A DNA stretch of 64,000 nucleotides. It comes from Sporomusa malonica (GTDB lineage: Bacteria; Bacillota; Negativicutes; Sporomusales; Sporomusaceae). The notes below the pieces were generated by a model that saw only the letters and a list, made by a program, of their open reading frames with translations, was not told the origin of the DNA and made no database searches. A program made the translations under genes and the position numbers. The stretch covers positions 1 to 64,000 of the forward strand of contig NZ_FWXI01000021.1 of assembly GCF_900176355.1 (NCBI RefSeq). The letters are read 5' to 3'. Below, piece after piece: positions 48,029 through 57,052 of this stretch; within the stretch, counting starts at the first letter, position 1, and each line of letters begins with the position of its first letter.

Positions 48029-49057
48029 TTATAAACTGGTTCCCGTTACAGCTTGCCAATCAATTTCAATAAATTCCTTGATTTTTTTTGCTCGTTTACT
48101 ATAGAGATTAGCACCGTCAAAATTGGGCGAACCAACTATTTTTTGCATGAAAAAGCCGTCGTCGTCAAACCAACGGGGTAATGCCCCGCCAAAAAAGTAC
48201 CCGCGTTGGCGCAAAATATCAACTACAGTGCCTGTCCAAGGACGAGTGAGTCTAATAAACACTTGCGTAACCACAATACCCGCTGCTACTGTCTGCCCTT
48301 CCACGTCATCAAGATACGCTGCAAAATCGCCACCTGTTTCATCAAAAGTGATCCTTGCCACACCGGCATCGGTAAACATCTGTAGTTCTCCCACTGTTGC
48401 TACTTCTGCTGGCAGTATCTCATCTGATGTAGCAAAGGTATGACCGCAATCTGTGTCAGCATAGATTTCTTGCAGCATCTCTTCGTAAACGCTCGGCAAA
48501 TAGATGGTCTGTGGTCTAGCTTTAAAAGTACGAAAAACAACCAAAGTCGAAACGCGACCACCATTCGTCGATTGAGAATTCGCCTGACTATACGATTCAG
48601 CAGGCATCAAATCCATCTCTAGCGCTGTTTCGTGAAATTTTTGCCGCACCGCGGATTGTTGCATAAATAAATGATTACATACCGTTTCGCCCCAAACCTG
48701 TTCTAACCCGTATCGCGGGGGAATTTTTTTCATAGACTCACTAATCAACTTCATCGCCATCATTGTCTGACGAAAGTCGTGCCTAACCATCATTTGTCCA
48801 TGTTCATACAATTCTTTGTTGGGTGGGGATGAGCGGTATAAAGCAACATGTCCCACTACCTCGCCCGCATCAGTACGAGCTACCATCCGGTATGTTTCAC
48901 CAGCCTCACTCTGACGTATCAGTTCCTCAGGATCATACACTTCCCGCCTTGGATAATTTTCACCATAAATTGCGCGGTACAATTCTACCACACCTAGCGC
49001 ATCCGCAGGACTAAAAAAATCAATTTCCCAAGACTTTGCTCTAGACTCTTCAGCCAT
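48029..49057 (-). CDS. GNAT-like acyltransferase, 342 residues
   Basis: Long GNAT-type protein. The N-terminal part (about 8-150) contains DALGVVELYRAIYGENYPRREVYDP, VVGHVALYRS and a helix region where acetyl-CoA would bind (HDFRQTMMAMKLISESM); the usual RxxGxG/A loop is degenerate. The C-terminal half has a second, similar-length domain (about 185-340), suggesting a tandem GNAT. ATG 49057 follows AGGAGGA. It lies between MATE and the hydroxylase. Related in style to the GNAT proteins at 52559 and 53901 in the same run. Confidence 0.75.
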   Translation of the reverse strand: MAEESRAKSWEIDFFSPADALGVVELYRAIYGENYPRREVYDPEELIRQSEAGETYRMVARTDAGEVVGHVALYRSSPPNKELYEHGQMMVRHDFRQTMMAMKLISESMKKIPPRYGLEQVWGETVCNHLFMQQSAVRQKFHETALEMDLMPAESYSQANSQSTNGGRVSTLVVFRTFKARPQTIYLPSVYEEMLQEIYADTDCGHTFATSDEILPAEVATVGELQMFTDAGVARITFDETGGDFAAYLDDVEGQTVAAGIVVTQVFIRLTRPWTGTVVDILRQRGYFFGGALPRWFDDDGFFMQKIVGSPNFDGANLYSKRAKKIKEFIEIDWQAVTGTSL

Positions 49058-49079
49058 ATGACATCCTCCTCATTCCCGC

Positions 49080-50429
49080 TTATTTATTAAACCCTTGTTC
49101 CATACTTGGTAAAGTTCTTTGCAACCGCCACAGCAATGTGAGGGCGATCATCGCTGCGCCCATAGTTGCCAGCGGATGGCTCCAAAACACCCCGCGCTCA
49201 CCCCAATGGCTGCCAATCCAATAAGCCAGTGGCACCCGTAATACAATGATGTAAGTAAAAGAAACAATCATCATTAAGGCTGGCCTTTTCAGCCCTTGCA
49301 CTGTGCCATAGAACGCAAATAGTAGCGTAGCAAAAACAATGGCCATGCCTGATGCCTGAATGGCGTAACCGCTTAGTTCTCTCAGCTCCGCCGGAGGCCG
49401 GAAGACAGCATTTAACACATGTGGGAACGAAACAAACAGCAGCATGACAGGCAATACAATGCCAAGAGATAATATAAAGAAAAATTTTACGCCGCTTCTA
49501 ATACGGCGATATTCTTGTTTTCCTGCATTAAAACTAATAAAAGTTGCCAACGCATTGCTCATACCCATGATGGGCAACATAACCATCATTTCCGTACGCG
49601 ACATCATATTCCACGCACCAACCGCAACTGCTCCAAATTGAATAAGCACTCCATTCAGCAGCATCAAGCCAATCGGCGAAACCAGATAAGAACTAGCAAT
49701 AAACATTCCCTGACTAGCAATGCGTCTCCAATATTGGATCATTCTCCGTGTGGGGATGACCGTCAGTCGTCTATGCCCAGCCACATGCAAACGCCAACTT
49801 AAATAGACAGCAGCCCCAATCTGCCCAATCAAGGTACCAATGCTTGCGCCAGCAGTCCCGAGGCCTAAGCTGAATATAAGGATTGGATCAAGCACCATAT
49901 TCAGCACATTCCCCAGAATCATTGCCTTCATCGGAGTCACGGTATCTCCTTGGACCATAAACAAGGCCTCAGCAGTCATGACATATCCCATAACAGGAAA
50001 GCCAGCAACCAACCAAAAAGTATATCCGTAAATATGATCCATGACCATTGCATCAGCACCCAGAAAAGTAAAAAACGCACGACATAACCCTGGCAGCATG
50101 AGGGGCAAAAACCATATCATAATGAGTGTCATAAGTGGCAATATTGCCAAGCCCATCTGCCGGGCATCAGCCTCATCACCAGCGCCTCTATCATGACTGA
50201 TCAGCACCACACTGCCCATGGCAATTCCCTTACCTAGTGAAAGAGCAATATAGGTTAATGGCACCGCTAAAGAAATGGCGGCTAAAGGCAGTTCACCCAA
50301 CCAAGAAATAAAAATAGTATTTACATAGGAATATAAGTTTTGAAAAAACAAGGAAACCATTAATGGAATAGCTAACCGAATCATTACTAGTGGAACGGGA
50401 TCCTCTGCCATATCGACTGCAACTGCCAT
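49080..50429 (-). CDS. MATE family efflux transporter
   Basis: 449 residues, twelve membrane helices. MATE signatures include PLVMIRLAIPLMVSLFFQNLYSYVNTIFISWLGELPLAAISLA at the N-terminus, and the duplicated second half begins near LMLLNGVLIQFGAVAVGAWN. It uses a cation gradient to export small molecules. ATG 50429 has GGGAGGG close upstream; a longer frame to 50453 is less likely. Its setting among modifying enzymes suggests that it exports their product. Confidence 0.93.
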   Translation of the reverse strand: MAVAVDMAEDPVPLVMIRLAIPLMVSLFFQNLYSYVNTIFISWLGELPLAAISLAVPLTYIALSLGKGIAMGSVVLISHDRGAGDEADARQMGLAILPLMTLIMIWFLPLMLPGLCRAFFTFLGADAMVMDHIYGYTFWLVAGFPVMGYVMTAEALFMVQGDTVTPMKAMILGNVLNMVLDPILIFSLGLGTAGASIGTLIGQIGAAVYLSWRLHVAGHRRLTVIPTRRMIQYWRRIASQGMFIASSYLVSPIGLMLLNGVLIQFGAVAVGAWNMMSRTEMMVMLPIMGMSNALATFISFNAGKQEYRRIRSGVKFFFILSLGIVLPVMLLFVSFPHVLNAVFRPPAELRELSGYAIQASGMAIVFATLLFAFYGTVQGLKRPALMMIVSFTYIIVLRVPLAYWIGSHWGERGVFWSHPLATMGAAMIALTLLWRLQRTLPSMEQGFNK

Positions 50430-50606
50430 CTTACCCTCCCAGCGTCCAAACAATACCTTAACTAGAATTCAATAATTTTTCTCAAAACTCTGGCCCTTGT
50501 GTATCAGCAGGACTAAAGCTATCAATCTCACCGGACTTTTTTTAGACTCTCCAGTCACAATTTCATCCCTCTTTCTATCTTAGAGCCACTACTATTTATG
50601 ATTTGT

Positions 50607-51395
50607 TCAATCTTCAACTGACGAAACTGTCATGTTAAGATTAAGCAAATCAATCGCAAGATACTGCGGCGCAAATAACGGCTCACGATCAAGCCATCCC
50701 AGCGGCTGCAGCAGATAAGTCATAACCTCATTAGCCAATACAGTCCCTGCCATGTTAGCCCCTACTGCCGTGGTGGATAATATCCCTTGCGCAAATCCCT
50801 GTTCAATACGTGCCCTAATTTCCGGGTGAAAGCTTTCTGCAATCATCATTGGCAAAATACCTCCATTCCGCCCCTGACGCTCAGCCATACTCCAAAATGT
50901 TGCTGGAGTCATGCCGTCAGGGTGATGATTTACCAGCAATGCCCCAAAACCAATAGCGCCTGCAGTAAAAAGAGGAATACCCATCCTGGCACTTAACTTC
51001 CCGCTTTTTTCTTTAACGTCTTGACCTTTCTCTGCGTCGATGACGCCAATATATGCATCCGCTCCTTGCAAAAATCCCTCAATATTGTCGACGTTGATTC
51101 CGTCAGGATATAGTTCCAGCTCAATAGCCGGATTTATAGCGTGCGCCCATTCCACATAAACGTCTAGTTTAGGGCGTCCCATAGTAAACGCAGTCGCTCC
51201 TGGCTGGCGGTTCATATCAGGAGGATCAAATATGCCGTTTTCTGCTAAACGAAACCGGCGAACCCCCGACCGTACCAAGGCTTGAAAAGCAACCCCACCA
51301 ACGCCTCCCAATCCAGACAAGGCTATGTACGAATGCGCCAAAATGTCTAATCCCTCTTTTTGCAAAAGCGGCTGTAATCTGTTAAGAAAATCCAT
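50607..51395 (-). CDS. ThiF/E1-like adenylyltransferase without cysteines
   Basis: 262 residues. The ATP-binding GLGGVGG motif (about 28-34), the arginine finger region (MNRQPGATAFTMGRPKLDV) and DAYIGVIDAEKG fit the ThiF/MoeB/MccB/TcdA superfamily. I see no cysteine anywhere, so both the zinc-binding CxxC pairs and a catalytic thioester cysteine are missing; an adenylation-only role, as in MccB or TcdA-like proteins, is the inference. The substrate is unknown. It lies between an aminotransferase and a MATE exporter. Confidence 0.88.
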   Translation of the reverse strand: MDFLNRLQPLLQKEGLDILAHSYIALSGLGGVGGVAFQALVRSGVRRFRLAENGIFDPPDMNRQPGATAFTMGRPKLDVYVEWAHAINPAIELELYPDGINVDNIEGFLQGADAYIGVIDAEKGQDVKEKSGKLSARMGIPLFTAGAIGFGALLVNHHPDGMTPATFWSMAERQGRNGGILPMMIAESFHPEIRARIEQGFAQGILSTTAVGANMAGTVLANEVMTYLLQPLGWLDREPLFAPQYLAIDLLNLNMTVSSVED

Positions 51396-51444
51396 GTTTT
51401 TTTCTCCTTTCTCTCATATGTATGAATGATTATTGCCTTAAAAT

Positions 51445-52557
51445 TTAAATAATTTTTCTCAATGCTCTGATAAACCCTTCCATAACCGGCACAGCATGCA
51501 GAGTAACACGAATATGATTGGGAAACCGGAAACCAGTCATGGTACGCACCATGTAACCCATACGCATTAGTTTGCGATAAGCCAATGTATCACTGAAGGG
51601 CAGACGAATGATGACATAATTACCTTCACCGCAAATATAGTGTAGTCCCAAAGCATCCAGTTCCTGCTTCAGATATTCCTTGGACTCTCGCACCAATACC
51701 CTTGTCCGCGCAACATGACCACCATCATCAGCTAAAGCCGCAAGAGCTGCGTCTTGGGCCAAAGCATTCACCGAATAAACAATACAGGTGCGACGAATGA
51801 CATTAACTATGTCAATATTGCCTGCTAAATAGCCAATACGCAGTGCCGCTAAGGCATACATTTTAGAAAAAGTACGAAAAATAACCAGGTTAGGATATTC
51901 CTTAATCAGACTCATCCCATCAGGAAAATCCGCTGCCTCGGCAAATTCGGCATAGGCTTCATCCACCACAACAATTTGCCGTCCGTTCACCTTGTCAAGA
52001 AATGCCCGTAATCGTGTATCGCTCCAGTATGTCCCGGTCGGATTATTGGGATTGCAGATAAAGATAATTTTCGTCCGGTCATCCACCGCAGCCAACATAG
52101 CCTCATCATCAAAACCATACTCTTTGAGCGGTACCAACCGGCTTTCAAATCCAGAAAATTCGGCCACCCACTCATACACAGCAAACGTCTTATCTGCGGT
52201 GATAATATTGTCACCCTGCTGACAAAAAGCCTTGATTACAAAGGCAATGACCTCATTGGCACCGTTGCCGACAATAAAAGCATCTGGCGATATTCCATAA
52301 ATCTCGCCTAATCGCTGCCGCAAATGATAGGCATCCCCGCTGGGATAAATAGCCGCCCGTTCTGGTTCAAAACGTCTGATGGCTTCTAGTGCCTGTGGCG
52401 GTGGCCCGATCACATTCTCATTATTGTTCATACGGCATAGCACCGGCGAATTATACATCTGTTTCAGCACATCATCAGGTTTACTTGGGATATATGGCTC
52501 AATTTTATGGATATATGGCGGTACTAACTGTTTGAGGGGAGGAAACTGGCCTGACAT
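51445..52557 (-). CDS. Class I/II PLP aminotransferase (HisC-like)
   Basis: 370 residues. YPSGDAYHLRQRLGEIYG, NPNNPTGTYW, VDEAYAEFAE, and the PLP lysine motif FRTFSKMYALAALRIGYLAG match histidinol-phosphate aminotransferase-type enzymes. Other his genes are absent, and the setting beside ThiF, GNAT and exporter genes argues for a role on a cluster-specific substrate. ATG 52557 follows GGGAGGAG at 6 bp, one base after the previous stop. Confidence 0.92.
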   Translation of the reverse strand: MSGQFPPLKQLVPPYIHKIEPYIPSKPDDVLKQMYNSPVLCRMNNNENVIGPPPQALEAIRRFEPERAAIYPSGDAYHLRQRLGEIYGISPDAFIVGNGANEVIAFVIKAFCQQGDNIITADKTFAVYEWVAEFSGFESRLVPLKEYGFDDEAMLAAVDDRTKIIFICNPNNPTGTYWSDTRLRAFLDKVNGRQIVVVDEAYAEFAEAADFPDGMSLIKEYPNLVIFRTFSKMYALAALRIGYLAGNIDIVNVIRRTCIVYSVNALAQDAALAALADDGGHVARTRVLVRESKEYLKQELDALGLHYICGEGNYVIIRLPFSDTLAYRKLMRMGYMVRTMTGFRFPNHIRVTLHAVPVMEGFIRALRKII

Positions 52558-52558
52558 A

Positions 52559-53845
52559 TTATTCTCCTCCCGCATATTGGAATACAACTACATCACCCTG
52601 TCCACCCCATGGCAAAACGAAGGAAGGTGCAAAACCTGCTGCTCTAAGATCTGCTGCCAGCAGGGCCTCTAGTTCTTTACCAATGTCCAATTCAAAAAAC
52701 ATTGTTGACACGCCCTGTTGTCGCAAAGAGGAGACATACTCCCGTAAAACAGCCTGAGCATCTGCCCCAACCACCAGCGCAGAAAGGACGGCCTGTTTTT
52801 GGTTCCGGTCCACTGAAACGGCAAATACTGAATGAGGGACTAGTTTTTCACCTGCTTGTTCAACGGAAATGATGCTGCGGGGCAAAACAAGACGTTCATA
52901 ACATTTCTCCACAAAACCTTTCAATGAGGAGTGGACAAAAACCACCATTCCTGTATCCTCTTCTAATTGCCGATACAGCACAGTGTAATGGCTCACTATT
53001 TCTTCCGTAGGGATAGACTGAGGCAGACCAAGTTCCTCAAAATAATCTACTGGAATTTCCTTTGTCGGCTGTCTAACTACCATACTGACAGCACTGGAAC
53101 GGGCTAATTTTTCCAGAACTTTTTCCACTAACAGTGTCGCCAGTCCTTCCTGAAAAACATAAGGCCCATAGGCTTCCACCAGCTTGCCATTCCACTTCCA
53201 TAACATACCACCGCCCACATTCCCTTTGCCATCAAGAGCCAATACAGCCTCATATTCACCACTGTCTACCATATCAACAACCTTACCAGGAAAGCGAAAG
53301 AAATCAGGAGCTGCTACGCCATAACTGCTAATTACCTGCTGCGCAAACTGCTTCAACTCTTCCCGCCCGCCAGCGTCGATCGAATAGTTCCCCTTGGGCG
53401 GCATTGCCAATTGGGCTGTCATCTCAGGATACTGTTTTTCCACTAGAAAATATAAACCCATTTCCTTATCTTGTTCCAACACCAACTTAAATCGATCCAC
53501 CATGCGGGCTGCTAACAAAATACCCATCTCTGCCAAAAAATCCTCATCTTCTATATCTGTAGCAGCAGTCTTATTCATGACTTTTGTTGGTAGCGCTTGA
53601 GGTGAAACTAAGCAGACAATCTCAACATAATACCCGCCTGACCTGGCAATCAGACGCATATTCTCGCTCTTTCCCGCCTGAGCCGAAATAAAGACAAATA
53701 TTTCTTCTACTGCCAAACCTAATCGCAGGCTTCTAGCATCATCTAAGCCAAATGCTTTAGCCGCAGTTTCAGCAAACCCGGTCACCAAGGGCAGCATCTC
53801 CATCGCCAAAGGTGTTCGTAATTCCACCACTTTATGCTCTTCCAT
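52559..53845 (-). CDS. HATPase-GNAT fusion protein
   Basis: 428 residues. The N-terminal about 130 residues resemble an RsbW-like HATPase (RLGLAVEEIFVFISAQA as N box; LAEMGILLAARMVDRF as G2-like helix), although the G1 box is not clear. The rest (about 140-428) appears to be a GNAT-type domain (AVLALDGKGNVGGGMLWKWNGKLVEAYGPYVF and a repeat near LVPHSVFAVSV). I infer a partner-switch-regulated acyltransferase. ATG 53845 follows GGGGAG. It is one base from the aminotransferase gene. Confidence 0.72.
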   Translation of the reverse strand: MEEHKVVELRTPLAMEMLPLVTGFAETAAKAFGLDDARSLRLGLAVEEIFVFISAQAGKSENMRLIARSGGYYVEIVCLVSPQALPTKVMNKTAATDIEDEDFLAEMGILLAARMVDRFKLVLEQDKEMGLYFLVEKQYPEMTAQLAMPPKGNYSIDAGGREELKQFAQQVISSYGVAAPDFFRFPGKVVDMVDSGEYEAVLALDGKGNVGGGMLWKWNGKLVEAYGPYVFQEGLATLLVEKVLEKLARSSAVSMVVRQPTKEIPVDYFEELGLPQSIPTEEIVSHYTVLYRQLEEDTGMVVFVHSSLKGFVEKCYERLVLPRSIISVEQAGEKLVPHSVFAVSVDRNQKQAVLSALVVGADAQAVLREYVSSLRQQGVSTMFFELDIGKELEALLAADLRAAGFAPSFVLPWGGQGDVVVFQYAGGE

Positions 53846-53900
53846 AATCAATCTCCCCGTTTACTGTTTTCTTTCAGTACGATGGATACAGACTATACTT

Positions 53901-54629
53901 TTATCGCAGCTTTCTAAAAAACAAACCTGTTTCACCACTACTTGTCCCAAGCTGAACGCCATAATAGCCCTGTTCTAACAGCTCAATCTGTCGTGGATAG
54001 TCATAGCTGGCGGCAAAAATCAATTTCTTATCCACCGCTGTGATCGGAGTATCCATATCTCGGTAAAATATATAGCGCCAAATCCTTCTGAATTTAGGCA
54101 TTAATTTCACAACAACCATATTCAGTGAGAATTTATCGCTGATGCTTGGATAATTATGGGGAGATACGATGGAACACATAGTAGGGAACGGTCTTGATGC
54201 CTGCGCCACCCTTAGAAGATGAACCCCCATATGTTTTTGCAGCGAATTACCGCGAAACTCAGGATGAACAACACACAATGCCAAGTGCGCCGTTTTGCCA
54301 TAAGAAGACCTGTTGCACAGTAGCGGATTATTCGGATCACCCTCGTGATGAAAATACATCACCCGAAAACCTACTAGAGTTCGATCCACAAAGACTCCGG
54401 CCACAATTCCGTCTTGACCCAAAAAATCTACGACTGTTTCATTGGCATAACGCCAGAGCATATCTGAATCCTCTATATTTTCTACCACAAAGTCGTATAG
54501 TTCTAACACACTGGGCAAATCGCTCTCTTTTAATACTCTCATCGTATAGGGATACCACTGCTTGTTTACACGGCTTCTAATCCGCCCTGTCACCAACAGC
54601 TGCTCTTCAGGCACTGTCAAAAACTTCAC
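53901..54629 (-). CDS. GNAT family acetyltransferase
   Basis: 242 residues. TMRVLKESDLPSVLELYDFV at the N-terminus, VAGVFVDRTLVGFRVMYF, then LALCVVHPEFRGNSLQKHMGVHLLRVA, which is the acetyl-CoA loop region. C-terminal extension of unknown use. GTG 54629 overlaps its ribosome site, so TTG at 54620 (8 bp from AGGGAG) may be the true start. It lies 8 bp from the upstream sensor-MFS gene. Confidence 0.82.
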   Translation of the reverse strand: MKFLTVPEEQLLVTGRIRSRVNKQWYPYTMRVLKESDLPSVLELYDFVVENIEDSDMLWRYANETVVDFLGQDGIVAGVFVDRTLVGFRVMYFHHEGDPNNPLLCNRSSYGKTAHLALCVVHPEFRGNSLQKHMGVHLLRVAQASRPFPTMCSIVSPHNYPSISDKFSLNMVVVKLMPKFRRIWRYIFYRDMDTPITAVDKKLIFAASYDYPRQIELLEQGYYGVQLGTSSGETGLFFRKLR

Positions 54630-54637
54630 TCCCTTAT

Positions 54638-57025
54638 TTAGTCAAGATTAGGTGCTCCTAGTGTTCTTTTATACCTCCCTACAGTAACCACTAGGAAGAT
54701 GATAATTGCAAATAGATAAAGCAGTCCAATTGCGCCAACGCCCTCTTGTGTAACACCAAAACCCACTCCCCAAGCCATCATCATTGGCCCTAGCATTTGT
54801 CCCAGCTTCTTCGTCATACTAAATAAACCTAAGGCTGTTCCTTGCCCCAACATTTTAGTGGCAGGAAGACTAAGCAAAAAGGTGTTTTGCGCAATAAATC
54901 CAATGCTGTCAGCCACTCCAAACAGGAAAATCGCAACAAGGGCTGCCATAATGCCACCTTTTAGAAAAAAGACAAGCATTGCAAGAACACCAATACCACT
55001 GGCTACCGGGATAATCATCGTAAATTTGGATTGATTGGTAATGTAGCGACTAAATAATGGTCCCAAATAAACAATACTCACACCATAAATCATGAATGCA
55101 CGACCAACGTTAGCAGTAGACAACCCCAGACTACTCGAATACAGCGGAAAAAAATAATTGAGAAAGCCTGTTAAACACATTGCCGAAGGAATGGTAATCA
55201 GTAAAATCAGCCCACTTACCGTCCCATCGCCCAAGAAGTTCTGCCACTGTCCGCGATTCACAGGCAGTTCTTCTGTTGCTTTCACCTTCTTCGCTTGGTC
55301 ATTATCCTTCGTAAAGAAGAATGCAAACACAGCAACTACTAATAAAACTATCACAGCAACAAAAAAGACGCCTGAATAATTAAGCCTCGCGGCGAGCATT
55401 GCTCCTAGGGAACAGGCACATATATTTCCGGCATAAATTCCAGCACTTAACCCCGAAAATCCTTTTGCGCGGGCTGCAGAGGATGGAAGAAGGGCAACAT
55501 ATCCGCGCATCGCCATCCAGGCGAACCCATAGCCAATACCAACAATACCTCGAGCGATGATAAAGACGATACTATTCCAGGCCAATCCTGATAATACTGC
55601 GCCGGTGCCAACTACCGCTAAGCCAGTAAAGAAAGGGAATCGCCAGCCTTTTTTATCGATAATAGCTCCGGTAACAATCGTCATTAAACCGGCACATAAC
55701 ATTTCCACCGATATAGGTAGTCCAATCACTGCATTCTGCGACAACCCCCATATTGGTTGATATAAGTTTTTCATTTGCATGGGAATAAAGGAAATTGATA
55801 AATCAGTTGCTAAAAAAAACAGAAATGCTAAGGGTCTAATCACAGCCGCCCGAGTATCTGTCTCGCTGCTTTCTTCCTTAGAATCATTGACCTTTACTTG
55901 GAGGAGGATAAGGATAAAAACAAGGATTTCAACCATAAAGAAAAACGAGACAAAGGCAACAGTGATAATATCAAGCAATAGTTCTTGTACTTGCTTGTCC
56001 AGATATGCTTCTGAAAGAACAATAGTAAGCTTATAGCTAACTCCGTTACGGTCAGCCATCAGCGGCTTTTCGTATTTATAGTCCTTGGCAATGGTTTGAT
56101 TGGTCTCATTTGAAACCGCTGCTTTGTATAAAACACCATCCTGGGTATCAATTATGTAAATTCCTTCCAATTCAGGAACAGCACGAATGACCTTTGCCAA
56201 CCATTCACCCACTCCTGACAACCGGGAATAAGGCACACCCCGATCGATCACACTGTTAATATCATGACTAACAATTTCAGCCGTTATCGCTGTATTTTTC
56301 TTAACAATATCAACGTAAATTTCTTTAAAATTACTATTATTAATAAAACCAAAAACCATTTGGGTAGTTGCTAAAACAGTTACAAAAATAATCAGGAAAC
56401 GTTTTCGGCGTATCATCCCTCTTTCATCCAGCACCGGAATAATCCGTAAAAGAACGATAAGTACTAAAGCCGCGCCAAAAGCAAGCCCGATCATTGTTTT
56501 AAAAGTCACACTTATAAATTGGGATATTCCCCTGTCTACTACACTCTTATCGAAAACCATTGCTAAACTGCCAATAAAGTGCTCATCCCTATTCTGTATC
56601 GGCAGAAAAATATGATATTTACCGCCTTCGGGCACCATTATATAATTCTTGTTCCGCAAACTAACACTACCATCGGCTTGCGCCTTTAACTTACTAGAAA
56701 TTACAGTGTTAACTGTTCCCTCCTGCAAACTGTACAGCATTTTTCCATCAGGATTGATGATGCGAACATCATCCAGTTCCTTGGCAAAGTTTCTCGTCTT
56801 AGCTAGAAGTTCTTTCATTCCATAAAAATTATCCAACGGTTTTCCATACTTAACGGCATATTCAATAATTCGCTGGGTCTCACCGCCAGCCACAGCATAG
56901 TTAGCCGCAACAGAATCTATATAGTTTTTTTCCAAAGAAACGACAGTAAGCCAACCGTTAAATCCAAGTACGATAACTACAAGTACAATGGAGATTGCAA
57001 CAATCCGCCCAGGTATGCGTTTCAT
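54638..57025 (-). CDS. MFS transporter fused to two extracytoplasmic sensor domains
   Basis: About 795 residues. TM at about 7-27, a soluble sensor-like domain (about 30-160, containing VRIINPDGKMLYSL and IFLPIQNRDEHFIGSLAMVFDKS, Cache-like), TM about 170-195, TM about 208-226, a second soluble domain (about 230-335, LEGIYIIDTQDGVLYKA), a helix, then a twelve-helix MFS domain (about 395-790) with GLMTIVTGAIIDKKGWR and RGIVGIGYGFAWMAMRGY. ATG 57025 has GGGGGT upstream. Sensor and transporter in one chain are unusual. It lies after an orphan binding protein. Confidence 0.88.
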   Translation of the reverse strand: MKRIPGRIVAISIVLVVIVLGFNGWLTVVSLEKNYIDSVAANYAVAGGETQRIIEYAVKYGKPLDNFYGMKELLAKTRNFAKELDDVRIINPDGKMLYSLQEGTVNTVISSKLKAQADGSVSLRNKNYIMVPEGGKYHIFLPIQNRDEHFIGSLAMVFDKSVVDRGISQFISVTFKTMIGLAFGAALVLIVLLRIIPVLDERGMIRRKRFLIIFVTVLATTQMVFGFINNSNFKEIYVDIVKKNTAITAEIVSHDINSVIDRGVPYSRLSGVGEWLAKVIRAVPELEGIYIIDTQDGVLYKAAVSNETNQTIAKDYKYEKPLMADRNGVSYKLTIVLSEAYLDKQVQELLLDIITVAFVSFFFMVEILVFILILLQVKVNDSKEESSETDTRAAVIRPLAFLFFLATDLSISFIPMQMKNLYQPIWGLSQNAVIGLPISVEMLCAGLMTIVTGAIIDKKGWRFPFFTGLAVVGTGAVLSGLAWNSIVFIIARGIVGIGYGFAWMAMRGYVALLPSSAARAKGFSGLSAGIYAGNICACSLGAMLAARLNYSGVFFVAVIVLLVVAVFAFFFTKDNDQAKKVKATEELPVNRGQWQNFLGDGTVSGLILLITIPSAMCLTGFLNYFFPLYSSSLGLSTANVGRAFMIYGVSIVYLGPLFSRYITNQSKFTMIIPVASGIGVLAMLVFFLKGGIMAALVAIFLFGVADSIGFIAQNTFLLSLPATKMLGQGTALGLFSMTKKLGQMLGPMMMAWGVGFGVTQEGVGAIGLLYLFAIIIFLVVTVGRYKRTLGAPNLD

Positions 57026-57052
57026 TATCCGCACCCCCATAACCTAATTTCA

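Noticed and set aside
51445..52557. Histidinol-phosphate aminotransferase of histidine biosynthesis (hisC)
   Set aside because: The fold and motifs fit, but no other his gene is near and the neighbours are signalling and modification genes, so the specific gene name is not justified.
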